DNA of 64,000 nt from Shewanella waksmanii ATCC BAA-643 (GTDB lineage Bacteria > Pseudomonadota > Gammaproteobacteria > Enterobacterales > Shewanellaceae), in NCBI RefSeq assembly GCF_000518805.1, contig NZ_KI912497.1:136396-200395 (forward strand), in the 5' to 3' direction. The position numbers and the translations under genes were made by a program. How positions within the stretch are numbered: the stretch's first letter is position 1; each line of letters opens with the position of its first letter. This document shows, piece after piece, positions 47,474 to 56,627 of the stretch. Below the pieces are notes generated by a model, which was not told the origin of the DNA, made no database searches, and saw nothing but the letters and a program-made list of their open reading frames with translations.

Positions 47474-48388
47474 TTATTTTGACATTGTCGTCAACATCAT
47501 TGTAATGACACTATCATAAAACGAGAATAGATCTTGGCTTTGCTTGTTACCACCAACAGACATAGGTAGCTGCAACACGGGAATGTTAGCTCGCTCACCC
47601 AGCCATTGTGCACCACGATCATCTTGGTAAGAAGTGATAATCACTGCAGCAATATCACCTTGATTAGCCCTTGATAACAGCTGACTTAAATGACTAGTGC
47701 TTGGAGGTAATCCAGGTTTTGGCTCTAAGTCGCCTACCTGCTCCATACCCAACCAGTTAAATAGATAACGATAACTGGTATGGTAGGCAATCACCTTTTT
47801 ACCTTTTAGCTTGGCAGCCTGTGCTTCCCACTGGGGAATTTTTGCTTGCCAGCGCTCGGCAAAATCAGCATAAGCTTGGCGATATTGCTGAGCATTATCC
47901 GCATCAACTTGCGCCATTTTTTCACTTAAAGCTTCACCAACCTTAAGCAAGCGATAAGGATCTAAATGCAAATGCGGGTTACCTTTGGCATGAACATCGC
48001 CCATCGAGCGATCCACTTCCTTAAGCTGATCTAATGTCTCTACATGGTCTGCTGCGAAAAACAATCCTTGATCGGTCGAGCGCACCTTAGCGTTAGATGA
48101 CTTCATTTGCAGCATAGGTAGCCAACCAATCTCTAAATCAGCTCCGGCACACACAGCGATATCCGCTTGGCGCATTTTGGCAATCAGGCTTGGCCTCGCT
48201 TGCACTTGATGTGGGTCTTGCATTGCCGTAGTGGCAGAGTAAACCTTAGCATCTGGCGCAATCTCTTGCGCTAGTGCGGCATATTCTGGTTCACAGGCAA
48301 AGACGTTCAAACCCGCGTGGGCCATTGAGCTTACACTCAATGCCGCCGCCGGAATGACCGCTAATAACCATTTAGTATTGATGCGCAC
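47474..48388 (-). CDS. ZnuA-like zinc-binding protein
   Basis: A 304-residue periplasmic binding protein of the zinc/manganese cluster 9 family. The signal peptide is at about 1-25. Candidate metal ligands are the His in DPHQ, the His residues in NPHLHLDPYRL, the His in AYHTSYRYL and an Asp near SYQDDRG. It has no long His-rich loop. Its start overlaps the porin stop by 17 bp, so the genes are coupled. It should deliver zinc to the permease downstream. Confidence 0.88.
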   Translation of the reverse strand: MRINTKWLLAVIPAAALSVSSMAHAGLNVFACEPEYAALAQEIAPDAKVYSATTAMQDPHQVQARPSLIAKMRQADIAVCAGADLEIGWLPMLQMKSSNAKVRSTDQGLFFAADHVETLDQLKEVDRSMGDVHAKGNPHLHLDPYRLLKVGEALSEKMAQVDADNAQQYRQAYADFAERWQAKIPQWEAQAAKLKGKKVIAYHTSYRYLFNWLGMEQVGDLEPKPGLPPSTSHLSQLLSRANQGDIAAVIITSYQDDRGAQWLGERANIPVLQLPMSVGGNKQSQDLFSFYDSVITMMLTTMSK

Positions 48389-49580
48389 CGTGAGCCCCCA
48401 ATGTCATGACATATTGAAGTGTGATGATATTGTCATCTTCGAAACCTTCAAAGTTAGTCCCTTGCTGGTTAGTGTATTGTAGACGCACTGTCGAAAAGTG
48501 ACTGTGATGCCACGCCAAACTCACCTCGGTTTCTTTCAACTTTTGGCCGTGGAAATGATCCTCATGTAGCTCTTGAGTATCAACTTCGCCATAACGCAGA
48601 CCTGCAGACCAGTTAGGGCTGAACTGATACACACCACTTAGGTACCAACCAGTTAGGTCATCTGGGCCGTGATCATCGTGACCGGCTTCATGTTCATCAT
48701 GGTCATGATCGTGCTCATCTAATGGAGCAAAGTCAGTGACCTTGAAGTACTCACCACTTAATGTGAAGTGTTGATATTTGTAGTTGCCGTCAGGTGCCCA
48801 CTTATAGACAAAATCAGCAATATAGGTGTTCTCACCGGTATAGCGGGCAGCATGGCTATGGTCGTGACCATGGTCATCATCGCCATGCTCTTCATGCTCA
48901 TCTTCTTCATGTGCAGTTAAACGGCCATTTTCATTACGTAGATAACTTAGGCCAACCTGCCATGAGCTACTGACACCAATATCACCGCCAAACTTAGTGT
49001 AGGCAGAATACACACCGACATTTTCAAACTCACGCTCGCCATGTTCATCTTCAGCGCGCATGTCATCACCCTTAAAGGCTTCGACACCCATAGTCCAATA
49101 TAGGTCTGTTGGCGCAACATAGTCTAGACGTACACCATCATCAAAATAGTGACCGCCAAGGAAGGCGCGGTAAGCAGCAGGTCTGTCTGAGAAAGAATCT
49201 GTGTGGACATGCTGGTTGTTTAAGTAACCAACATCAGATAAGAATCGACCTGCGCGAACTGAAAAGCCACCTGGCATCGCCAGTGTTTGGATAAAGGCTT
49301 CTTCTAGCCCTAACTCTGTATCGCCGTCATGCATTTCAACGATGGCAGTGACTTTACCGTAAAACATATCATCGATATTGGCACTCATCGCAAACTCAGT
49401 ATGACCAAGACCAAATCCTTCAACGCGCTCAGCCATTGGGCGTTCACCCGACTGATAGTAGCCATCTAATACCGCACTAATGTTTGGATTAGTCAGTGAC
49501 GAATCCTGTGCAGAAGCTGACATAGATACCATAGCGCACGCTACCGCAACCGAAGATAAACGGGTAGTAAGGGTTTTCAT
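48372..49580 (-). CDS. zinc-operon outer-membrane protein with His-rich loops
   Basis: A 402-residue exported protein with a Sec signal (about 1-24). The rest has the alternating pattern of a beta-barrel. Two loops are very rich in His, Asp and Glu: about residues 225-245 (EDEHEEHGDDDHGHDHSH) and about 285-310 (DEHDHDHDEHEAGHDDHG). They could capture metal at the cell surface. It ends AHGAHQY, and the last residue is aromatic, as in barrels. The fold is not proven. It is the second gene of a probable four-gene operon. Confidence 0.82.
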   Translation of the reverse strand: MKTLTTRLSSVAVACAMVSMSASAQDSSLTNPNISAVLDGYYQSGERPMAERVEGFGLGHTEFAMSANIDDMFYGKVTAIVEMHDGDTELGLEEAFIQTLAMPGGFSVRAGRFLSDVGYLNNQHVHTDSFSDRPAAYRAFLGGHYFDDGVRLDYVAPTDLYWTMGVEAFKGDDMRAEDEHGEREFENVGVYSAYTKFGGDIGVSSSWQVGLSYLRNENGRLTAHEEDEHEEHGDDDHGHDHSHAARYTGENTYIADFVYKWAPDGNYKYQHFTLSGEYFKVTDFAPLDEHDHDHDEHEAGHDDHGPDDLTGWYLSGVYQFSPNWSAGLRYGEVDTQELHEDHFHGQKLKETEVSLAWHHSHFSTVRLQYTNQQGTNFEGFEDDNIITLQYVMTLGAHGAHQY

Positions 49581-49663
49581 ATTTTCTCCAAATAACTCTA
49601 AGTCCCTTTCAGCTCGCAGCCAAAAGGTTAATTTATTAAATTTATTGTTAAATTAAGGAACGA

Positions 49664-49954
49664 CTATATTTGGGGAGGCGCGCGGCTGTGGAAGTAGTGG
49701 CTTTGAGGGTTATCAACCTCTTGCACCAATTCCACCACAGGAATATGAACCTGCTTAGCAATTTCAAAACTATGCAGTGAGCAAGGTAGAGCGGTATTAA
49801 GCTGCAGCTTCTGAATACACAGCGTACAGTCATTAAGTGCACCATGGTCAATATGCTCAACGCTATGTGCGGATGTTGCAACAGAAAAGCAAAACAATAG
49901 GGCGCTAAGCCATATTGCTACTCCTCGTGTTATTTTCCGCCGCATTGAAAACAT
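49664..49954 (-). CDS. small exported CxxC/His protein of the zinc block
   Basis: About 97 residues, with a signal peptide (RRKITRGVAIWLSALLFCFSVATSA) then SVEHIDHG and CTLC. Proteins of this pattern next to zinc-uptake genes are annotated as candidate zinc chaperones. The ATG at 49954 or 49945 is likely; the frame extends to 50038 without a clear site. It precedes the porin by about 80 bp. The family call is from recollection and the function is not shown. Confidence 0.6.
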   Translation of the reverse strand: MFSMRRKITRGVAIWLSALLFCFSVATSAHSVEHIDHGALNDCTLCIQKLQLNTALPCSLHSFEIAKQVHIPVVELVQEVDNPQSHYFHSRAPPQI

Positions 49955-50241
49955 CAAAGTGTGCTCTAAATCAAAATTGTCACCAAGTTTAGGGATCACA
50001 ACCTTGAAGTCAAGCGACTCTTTAACTACAAACTGCATTTATCTGCTAATAAAATGTAACGGTTTGAGTCATAATTTAGCTTAAAATAATGCAAAACCAT
50101 GAGCTTGGTCACTAACAGCCTGATACAATTAATACTGGCTTAAGTTCGGCGCAGTAATATGGATTGATAAAATCGACTTAGCTAAAGTAAACTAATGTGA
50201 ACCAGTTTACTCATCACTTTAACAAGACAGGAAACCTGACA

Positions 50242-50367
50242 ATGAAGGAATTTTTTCGCGAGAACTTCAAAATGATCTTCTGGACAACAGTGTTCTTTAT
50301 CGCTGTTGGTGGTGGTATCTACTATGTAGAAGCAGCACTAGAAGCTCAAGTTCAAGTGATCGATTAA
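50242..50367 (+). CDS. 41-residue single-helix membrane protein
   Basis: ATG at 50242 behind AGGAAACC, ending TAA at 50365-50367. The product (MKEFFRENFKMIFWTTVFFI...) has one hydrophobic helix (about 10-30) after a basic-amphipathic N-terminus, with an acidic C-terminus. Family not recognised. A hairpin follows at 50389. Confidence 0.65.
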   Translation: MKEFFRENFKMIFWTTVFFIAVGGGIYYVEAALEAQVQVID

Positions 50368-50388
50368 TCACTTAGCTTGTTAGCACTT

Positions 50389-50425
50389 GGAGTGACGTTG
50401 GCCCATATGATTACCAACGTCCTCC
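50389..50425 (+). terminator. hairpin after the 41-residue gene
   Basis: GGAG-t-GACGTTGG (50389-50401) pairs with CCAACGTC-CTCC (50414-50425), a 12-bp stem with one bulge. No T-tract. Confidence 0.5.
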
Positions 50426-50561
50426 CGGTGAAAACACACAAGGCAAAGCCTGTACTGACAACCCCTTAGCAAAACCTCCCAGCAAACCACTTCTGCTTAA
50501 CAAGTCAGCATTATCGCCAAGCAATGGATTGGTATTCACAACCCAAACAGCCATTATCGAC

Positions 50562-50708
50562 TTAGTTTAGCTTGGGCCCAATGAGTTTACCGGCCAAATA
50601 TCCTGCAAAGTACATTCCGACGACAAAGACAAAAATGGCCACCAATAACAGTAACGTTTTTTGCGGCACATTGCGCTTCGCCCACCAAGTCTGTAACCCG
50701 CTAAACAT
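50562..50708 (-). CDS. 48-residue single-helix membrane protein
   Basis: ATG at 50708, TAA at 50562-50564. AAGGATAGGGAT precedes it. The product begins MFSGLQTWWAKRN, has one long hydrophobic helix (about 18-38) and a Lys-containing tail (KLIGPKLN). It follows the zinc-ribbon membrane gene by 33 bp and probably shares its transcript. Confidence 0.6.
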   Translation of the reverse strand: MFSGLQTWWAKRNVPQKTLLLLVAIFVFVVGMYFAGYLAGKLIGPKLN

Positions 50709-50741
50709 ATCCCTATCCTTATTGTTGGTAATCGCGAATCA

Positions 50742-51077
50742 TTAGCGATATTTTTGTCTGTGCTCTTCGTCCGCCGCATCATCCTGTTCCGGGGCTTCAA
50801 TCACCTTAAGGTGGTCCATCATGTGACTAACCAATAGCATCATAGTCGACAAAATCGCCACTGGGGTTGTGACCGTTCGCCACTCGGCATAAAAGTAGCC
50901 AATCAGCAATGCAATAGCCCCAATGTAAAAACCGGTAATCTTGATATAAGACAACGCGACACTTTTACCCAACCAGGCAAAACAGTGCGGACACTGCACT
51001 TCAGCACTCAGCCCTTTTCCACGTTGGGCGTTAACGGTATCGACACGAAATGACTGACTACAATGGGTACACAACAC
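50742..51077 (-). CDS. zinc-ribbon membrane protein
   Basis: A 111-residue protein. A Cys4 zinc-ribbon (CTHC near residues 3-6 and CPHC near 29-32) is followed by two hydrophobic helices (about 44-62 and 70-88) and an acidic tail. It starts in the region divergent from the mscS-type gene. The function is unknown. Confidence 0.72.
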   Translation of the reverse strand: MLCTHCSQSFRVDTVNAQRGKGLSAEVQCPHCFAWLGKSVALSYIKITGFYIGAIALLIGYFYAEWRTVTTPVAILSTMMLLVSHMMDHLKVIEAPEQDDAADEEHRQKYR

Positions 51078-51202
51078 AATACTGGCTCCGAATAATGGGG
51101 GCGCTAGTTTACCAGAAACTCACTATTTTCGCTGAACTCAATTTACATTCGGCAAAACAAAGGACTATCATAGTTAACTACAAACGTAACAGGATATTAC
51201 CT

Positions 51203-52807
51203 ATGAATCGCGTCCTTGCTATCGTGTTGCTCACCTTAGCGACACTTATTGCCTATCCGGCGGCCGCCGAAACCACCTACGCTGAGATCAATCAACTTCA
51301 AAACAACATCATTAAAGATGCAGAGACCCTTAAGAAGTCGAGCGGTGAGTTTAAAGGCTTTACCGAATACCGCATTAAAGAGCATGTAAGAAAGTTAGAG
51401 GCCAAGCTACAAGAGTTAATGGAGCGCCCTAACCCTGATGCGAAAAAAATGGTGCCACTTTTAGAAAGCCACTTAAACTTTTTAGATCAAGTATTACTGT
51501 ACTTTCATAATGACATGGTCACTAAAGTGGCTGAGCTTGGTAAAGGCAATGATACCGATATCATGCTGGCATTGGCTAAGCGAGAGCGTGAACGAGATGA
51601 GATCTATTTATCCACCCACCATACATTACAATGGCTGGCGACTTTAGGTGTAGATGTCAGTAGCAAGCAAGCCACTTTTGTTAAAGAACTCAAAGAGCGC
51701 GCAGATAGCTTAAATAGCTTTGTGCAATATACTCAAGATCAGCTTAAATCTGCCGTCGAAGAAGCGGCGGCTGCGGGCAAAGATGTCAGCACTGAGCAAA
51801 CAGCTCGTGTTACAAGACTCAATGAGCGGTTAGGGCTAAGCAACACCACCTTAAGCTCATTAATTGAATTACTTGACAGTTTAGGCCAAGACACCACCGA
51901 ACTGAAACAAACCTTATTCAGTGTCTCCGGTGATATTACCCAAGATGTACTTAACTTTGATGTTGCCACCAGCTTACTCGAAGATTGGGCCACTGCCGCG
52001 CAAAACCAAATTGTTGAAAATGGCCCAAGTGCCATGTTCAAACTGTTTATTTTTGTGTTGATTATTTTTATCGCCAGCCTAGTAGGCAAAGGCGTGCAGC
52101 GTATAGTGAGCAAAACGGTCAGCAATTCTAAACTGCGCTTTAGTCACCTGTTGCAGGATTTCTTTATCTCACTATCTGGCAAAGCAGTAATGACGCTGGG
52201 GGTATTAATTGCCCTATCGCAGCTCGGCTTTGAACTCGGGCCACTACTCGCAGGTTTTGGTGTCGCCGGTGTGATTATTGGTTTCGCTTTACAAGACACG
52301 CTATCTAACTTCGCCTCAGGCATGATGATTTTGATTTATCGTCCCTACGATGTCGGCGACTTGATTAATGCCGGTGGCGTCACCGGTAAAGTTAGCCATA
52401 TGAGCCTAGTGTCAACGACGATCAAAACCTTAGATAACCAACGCTTAATCATCCCTAATAATAAGATTTGGGGTGACACCATCAACAATATTACTGTGGA
52501 ACATCAACGCCGTGTCGATATGACCTTTGGTATTGGTTACAGTGACGATATTGAAAAAGCGGAAAGGGTACTCAACAGTATTGTTGAAAAACATCCTAAA
52601 GTGCTACAAGACCCAGAGCCTATGGTGAAATTACACCTACTTGGTGAGTCATCGGTTGATTTTGTGGTGCGTCCATGGGCCAAACCCGAAGACTACTGGG
52701 ATGTATATTGGGATATCACTCGTGAAGTGAAAATGCGCTTCGATGCGGAAAATATCTCAATTCCGTTCCCACAACGCGACGTTCATATCTACCAAACCAA
52801 AGATTAA
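51203..52807 (+). CDS. MscS-family mechanosensitive channel
   Basis: A 534-residue protein. The signal peptide (MNRVLAIVLLTLATLIAYPAAA) is followed by a long helical periplasmic domain (about 25-275), more than in the small MscS. Helices TM1-TM3 follow, with the pore-lining LGPLLAGFGVAGVIIGFALQDTLSNFASG. The cytoplasmic beta domain and cage occupy the C-terminal 150 residues. It relieves turgor on hypo-osmotic shock. An open frame upstream to 51050 has no site; AACAGGATATTACCT precedes ATG 51203. Confidence 0.92.
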   Translation: MNRVLAIVLLTLATLIAYPAAAETTYAEINQLQNNIIKDAETLKKSSGEFKGFTEYRIKEHVRKLEAKLQELMERPNPDAKKMVPLLESHLNFLDQVLLYFHNDMVTKVAELGKGNDTDIMLALAKRERERDEIYLSTHHTLQWLATLGVDVSSKQATFVKELKERADSLNSFVQYTQDQLKSAVEEAAAAGKDVSTEQTARVTRLNERLGLSNTTLSSLIELLDSLGQDTTELKQTLFSVSGDITQDVLNFDVATSLLEDWATAAQNQIVENGPSAMFKLFIFVLIIFIASLVGKGVQRIVSKTVSNSKLRFSHLLQDFFISLSGKAVMTLGVLIALSQLGFELGPLLAGFGVAGVIIGFALQDTLSNFASGMMILIYRPYDVGDLINAGGVTGKVSHMSLVSTTIKTLDNQRLIIPNNKIWGDTINNITVEHQRRVDMTFGIGYSDDIEKAERVLNSIVEKHPKVLQDPEPMVKLHLLGESSVDFVVRPWAKPEDYWDVYWDITREVKMRFDAENISIPFPQRDVHIYQTKD

Positions 52808-52814
52808 TCAACTA

Positions 52815-52845
52815 ACAATAACGGGGCCTCTGGCCCTGTTATTGT
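52815..52845 (+). terminator. terminator of the mscS-type gene
   Basis: ACAATAACGGGGCC-TCT-GGCCCTGTTATTGT: 14-bp stem with one G-T pair, 7 nt past the stop. The T-tract is short. Confidence 0.75.
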
Positions 52846-52875
52846 ATCGATTACCCTGCAAAATTCGGAGCCACT

Positions 52876-53766
52876 GTGTCAGATACCCCTTTAGAATTGT
52901 CTCGCTTTATTGCCGGCTTTTGGCGCTTGTGTGACTGGCAATACACCACCCAGCAAACCCTAAGTTTAATCGAACACTATCTTGAGCGTGGCGTGACGAG
53001 CATGGATCATGCGGATATTTATGGTCAGCAACAATGCGAGGTTCAGTTTGGTCAAGCATTGGCGCTAAAACCGCACCTGCGCGACAAGATGCAACTGATC
53101 AGTAAATGCGGTATTAAACCGGCTTTTGACCATACTCCTAAACGTTATGTCAATCACTACGATACCAGCGCAGCACATATCATTAGCAGCGCCGAGCATT
53201 CTTTGCGGGCCCTGCAAACTGATCACCTTGATCTGCTGCTTATCCACCGCCCAGATCCTTTGATGAATGCCGATGAAGTCGCGCAGGCATTTACCCAGTT
53301 ACAGCAACAGGGCAAAGTCCTCAATTTTGGTGTATCTAACTTTACGCCAGCGCAATTTGAATTACTGCAGTCTCGCTTTAACAGCAAATTGGTCACCAAC
53401 CAAGTAGAGTTATCGCCACTGAATATGAGCACATTAGAAGACGGCACCTTAGATCAGGCGCAGCGACTTGATTGCCCGCCAATGGCCTGGTCCTGTTTAG
53501 GCGGTGGCGAACTACTTTCTGGGCAATCTGCTCAAGCTAAACGATTACAAAGTTGCTTAAGCCACATTGCTGAGCAACATGGAACCGATGACATTAGCCA
53601 AATTGTCTATGCCTGGGTATTGGCGCTGCCCTGCAAGCCTCACCCTATTATCGGCTCAGGTAAACAGCAGCGGATTGATATGGCAGTAGCCAGCGAACAT
53701 ATCCAGCTAGACCGCCAACAGTGGTTCAGTATTTGGCAGGCAGCCAAGGGCCACAGCGTGCCTTAG
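52876..53766 (+). CDS. aldo/keto reductase (YdhF-like)
   Basis: A 296-residue NADPH-dependent oxidoreductase of the aldo/keto reductase superfamily. The catalytic tetrad can be read as Asp in DHADIYG, Tyr in the same motif, Lys in SKCGI and His in LIHRPDP. The C-terminal NADPH-binding segment IIGSGKQQRI is typical. The GTG start follows CGGAGCCACT. Length and layout match E. coli YdhF. The substrate is unknown. Confidence 0.87.
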   Translation: MSDTPLELSRFIAGFWRLCDWQYTTQQTLSLIEHYLERGVTSMDHADIYGQQQCEVQFGQALALKPHLRDKMQLISKCGIKPAFDHTPKRYVNHYDTSAAHIISSAEHSLRALQTDHLDLLLIHRPDPLMNADEVAQAFTQLQQQGKVLNFGVSNFTPAQFELLQSRFNSKLVTNQVELSPLNMSTLEDGTLDQAQRLDCPPMAWSCLGGGELLSGQSAQAKRLQSCLSHIAEQHGTDDISQIVYAWVLALPCKPHPIIGSGKQQRIDMAVASEHIQLDRQQWFSIWQAAKGHSVP

Positions 53767-53793
53767 TCGGCCTACCTCAGTGCAATAATAAAA

Positions 53794-53820
53794 AACCGAA
53801 GCATTGGCTTCGGTTTTTTT
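53794..53820. terminator. bidirectional terminator
   Basis: CCGAAGC-ATTG-GCTTCGG with flanking AAAAA and TTTTTTT. It ends the aldo/keto reductase gene and faces the convergent MaoC-like gene. Confidence 0.9.
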
Positions 53821-53849
53821 ATCTAAAGACGACTTTATCTCAAAACGGC

Positions 53850-54848
53850 TTATAAGTAACTTATCGCACCGCTTAAGTGTGGTCGGCGGCCGCGGCTATC
53901 TCGCAGCTCGAAGCGCACGCTGTCATTGCCATCTTCCTGCACACACTCAAAGCCAAACTTAACATCAGCAGGTAGCAACAAGGGTAATTTAAAGGCCACA
54001 TCCACAGTACAAGGTCTGTCAGCAATTTGTGGCGCTAACGCCGACACAACGCGCGCTTTTGACCACATACCATGGGCCAAGACACGATCAAACCCAAAAC
54101 GCTTAGACACCACAGGATGCAGATGAATCAGGTTGTAGTCACCAGACGCTTTAGCGTAGCGGCGGCCTAAATCATCGTTTAGTTGCCACTCACTTGGATT
54201 CTCCCATGCCATTGGGCTAGCTTTAGGTGGACGCACTCGACGTCCACCGCTTTCAATACGATATAAGTAAGTCGACAAGGATTCCCACACTAGTTCATCG
54301 CCCACGTAGGCTTTAGAGACTAAGGTAAACTCAAGTCCAGCGTCTGTTTGTTGGCTGCTGGTAAGCGCACAATCAAGATTGAACGATTCATCAACCGACA
54401 AGCTGCGATATTGGGTAATGCTGTTTTTAAGGTGAATCATCCCCAGTAACGGGAACGTAATGGCTTTGTGGGTAAAAATTACCGCATGCAGACGAAAAGC
54501 CATCACATATAAGTAGGTCAATGGTAGTTTTTGGCCATCAAACTCAAAGCCGCACACTTGCGCATATTGCGCAACTTTGTCAGCGCTTAAACCAACATTG
54601 GGGCAATTGACTTCGATATGAGGTAAAGCCTGTTGATCCCAACCAGGTTTACGACCTAAAAAGATCTTACGATAAAGCGAAAACAGTGACGGCATCGCCT
54701 TTAAATCTACCGATATTTTACTTTCCACGCGTATTGGACCTTTTAAAAAAACACCACTGAAAATTTTAAGAGCGCGAGTATACCCAAAAATTTCATTGAA
54801 AGCTAAATTCAACGCTTGCATAGCAAGGCACCGCCAACCACGAGGCAC
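53850..54848 (-). CDS. MaoC-like hot-dog hydratase
   Basis: A 332-residue double hot-dog protein. The C-terminal half has the MaoC/R-hydratase signature ASGDYNLIHLH...FGFDRVLAHGM, with the Asp and His of the catalytic dyad. The N-terminal half has the same fold without the dyad. Such proteins hydrate trans-2-enoyl-CoA esters. The start is unclear: ATG 54821 (MQALNLAFNEIF) lacks a strong site, and the frame is open to 54848. The gene is alone. Confidence 0.8.
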   Translation of the reverse strand: MPRGWRCLAMQALNLAFNEIFGYTRALKIFSGVFLKGPIRVESKISVDLKAMPSLFSLYRKIFLGRKPGWDQQALPHIEVNCPNVGLSADKVAQYAQVCGFEFDGQKLPLTYLYVMAFRLHAVIFTHKAITFPLLGMIHLKNSITQYRSLSVDESFNLDCALTSSQQTDAGLEFTLVSKAYVGDELVWESLSTYLYRIESGGRRVRPPKASPMAWENPSEWQLNDDLGRRYAKASGDYNLIHLHPVVSKRFGFDRVLAHGMWSKARVVSALAPQIADRPCTVDVAFKLPLLLPADVKFGFECVQEDGNDSVRFELRDSRGRRPHLSGAISYL

Positions 54849-55164
54849 TCACTCTATTGCAGCCAGTATCAGTGGCCGATTGACTCAACGCGCTGTTGGT
54901 AAACATCTTCAAGGCCGGCACCTGAAAACATGCTTGCTGCCTGCTTGAGCTATTCAAGCCAAAAGTAAGCAGCCCAAACGCACCCAAATGACCCGCTTTA
55001 GTGGCTCAGTTTCAACAGTAACCCGCTTAAACGTAGCAAAACGGGTTGCCTATCTCAGTATCACTAAATTTTTGCCGAGCGACCTAATCTTTATACTGAT
55101 TAGCATGAGTTGTATGGCAAAATAACCCCGTAAGAATTAATAGCCCTGCGGGTGGAGTACACAG
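54849..55164. other. gene-free region between MaoC-like gene and cmoM
   Basis: No convincing gene. A small AACCCG...CGGGTT inverted repeat is seen near 55020-55050. Confidence 0.3.
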
Positions 55165-55950
55165 TTGCAAGACAAAAATTTTGACGCGTTGGCACACAAG
55201 TTTGCCAATAACATCTATGGCTCAGCAAAAGGTCAAGTACGGGAAACCGTTGTATGGCGCGATCTTAAATGGGCACTGCAACAACTAGGCAACGGTAAAC
55301 AATCATTACGTATTTTAGACGCTGGCGGCGGATTTGGCCCATTTAGCCAGAAACTCGCTAAACTGGGTCATCAAGTCGTGCTATGTGATATTTCACAAAA
55401 AATGCTCGATATAGCCAAAGAGCAAATCGAGCAGCATCAACAACAGAGCGGCCAGCAGCTTGATATTCGTTTAGTTCACGGTCCAATTCAGGGTTTGTCT
55501 GCCGGCGAGCATGGCAAATTTGATTTGATTCTTTGCCATGCCGTCACCGAATGGCTAGCTGATGCGCAAACGACCCTTAGCCAACTGCCAAGCACGCTTA
55601 AAGACGATGGACTCCTGTCTTTGATGTTTTATAACAAAGAAGCCATGCGTTTCTTTAATCTCGTATCTGGTAACTTTGATTATGTGAACGCTGGGCTAAA
55701 AGTGAAGAAAAAGGTGGGCTTAACCCCTACGCATCCGGTTTACATCGATGAGGTGCGTGATTGGGTAACTAACTGGAATATGGGCATCATTTATCAATCC
55801 GGTGTGCGAGTAATATGTGATTACCTTAAAAATCATCAGCCCGAGAGCGCGACTTTCGAGCAACTACTGGCAATGGAGCTGACCTATTCAACGCAACCTA
55901 CTTACATTCCACTGGGACGTTACGTGCACTTTATCTGCCAACCCAACTAA
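55165..55950 (+). CDS. cmoM: tRNA 5-carboxymethoxyuridine methyltransferase CmoM
   Basis: A 261-residue SAM-dependent methyltransferase. It matches E. coli CmoM (SmtA) from QDKNFDALAHKFANNIYG at the start through the SAM motif LDAGGGFGPF and CHAVTEWLAD to LGRYVHF at the end. It methylates the carboxyl of cmo5U34 to mcmo5U in tRNAs that read fourfold codons. The start codon is TTG, behind GGTGGAG. The TTG start is supported by the match to the family N-terminus. Confidence 0.95.
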   Translation: MQDKNFDALAHKFANNIYGSAKGQVRETVVWRDLKWALQQLGNGKQSLRILDAGGGFGPFSQKLAKLGHQVVLCDISQKMLDIAKEQIEQHQQQSGQQLDIRLVHGPIQGLSAGEHGKFDLILCHAVTEWLADAQTTLSQLPSTLKDDGLLSLMFYNKEAMRFFNLVSGNFDYVNAGLKVKKKVGLTPTHPVYIDEVRDWVTNWNMGIIYQSGVRVICDYLKNHQPESATFEQLLAMELTYSTQPTYIPLGRYVHFICQPN

Positions 55951-55972
55951 TCTATTGCCCAATAGTCATGGG

Positions 55973-56377
55973 CTAGAACTGGTAACGGACTCCCGCTATT
56001 GCTTCTAGCTCAACACTGACGTTATCGATTAAGTAAACACTGGGCTGGGCTTCAATAAAAAACCGGAACTGTTCGACGGCGGTGTGGGCTCCAAATACCG
56101 CCCTGACAGCAAGCTTGGTATCTTTATCACCACTGAGGTTGTCGAGCTTACCGCCGAAGCCATAATAAAAATGCTGGGTATTAGCAAAATTGAACAGTTT
56201 GTCTGCCGTTAATGACACATCATCAAGTCCGACACCAATTTTTATATCGTCAAACTTAACGTTAATACCCGAATCAGAGCCTAGCATGATGCCAACTTGC
56301 GGGGCTGACATGGCTGCACTGCTTAACGTGGTTAACGCAGCAGCGACTAACAGGTGATTTAGGGCAATACGCGGCAT
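55973..56377 (-). CDS. small exported beta-rich protein
   Basis: A 134-residue protein with a signal peptide (about 1-24, ending MSA). The remaining 110 residues alternate polar and hydrophobic residues, with FGGKLDN and EAIAGVRYQF at the end, like a small outer-membrane beta-barrel ending in Phe. The family is not recognised. It is convergent with cmoM, 22 bp apart. Confidence 0.65.
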   Translation of the reverse strand: MPRIALNHLLVAAALTTLSSAAMSAPQVGIMLGSDSGINVKFDDIKIGVGLDDVSLTADKLFNFANTQHFYYGFGGKLDNLSGDKDTKLAVRAVFGAHTAVEQFRFFIEAQPSVYLIDNVSVELEAIAGVRYQF

Positions 56378-56627
56378 GGCTTGAGTCTCTATTTACTAAA
56401 AACTAGCCAGCCTAATTAACTCTGTTGTTTTTGTAAAAGTGTCCTAATCGTAATCGGCTAATTTGGCGTCAAATTCAGAATCAAGCAACGTTATTCATGC
56501 TTATTTTCAGCACCATCACAACAGTTAAAGGCATAACAAAGCAACTTAACAACAGCTGTATCAGCAGCGTCATTAAAAGCAATGAGCCTACCAAAAGGCG
56601 CCCACTTGAAGTCTCAGCGTTAGCGAA

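Noticed and set aside
49955-50100. Zur box upstream of the zinc block
   Set aside because: No TATA-centred palindrome of the GTTATAnTATAAC type was found, so zinc regulation was not claimed as seen.
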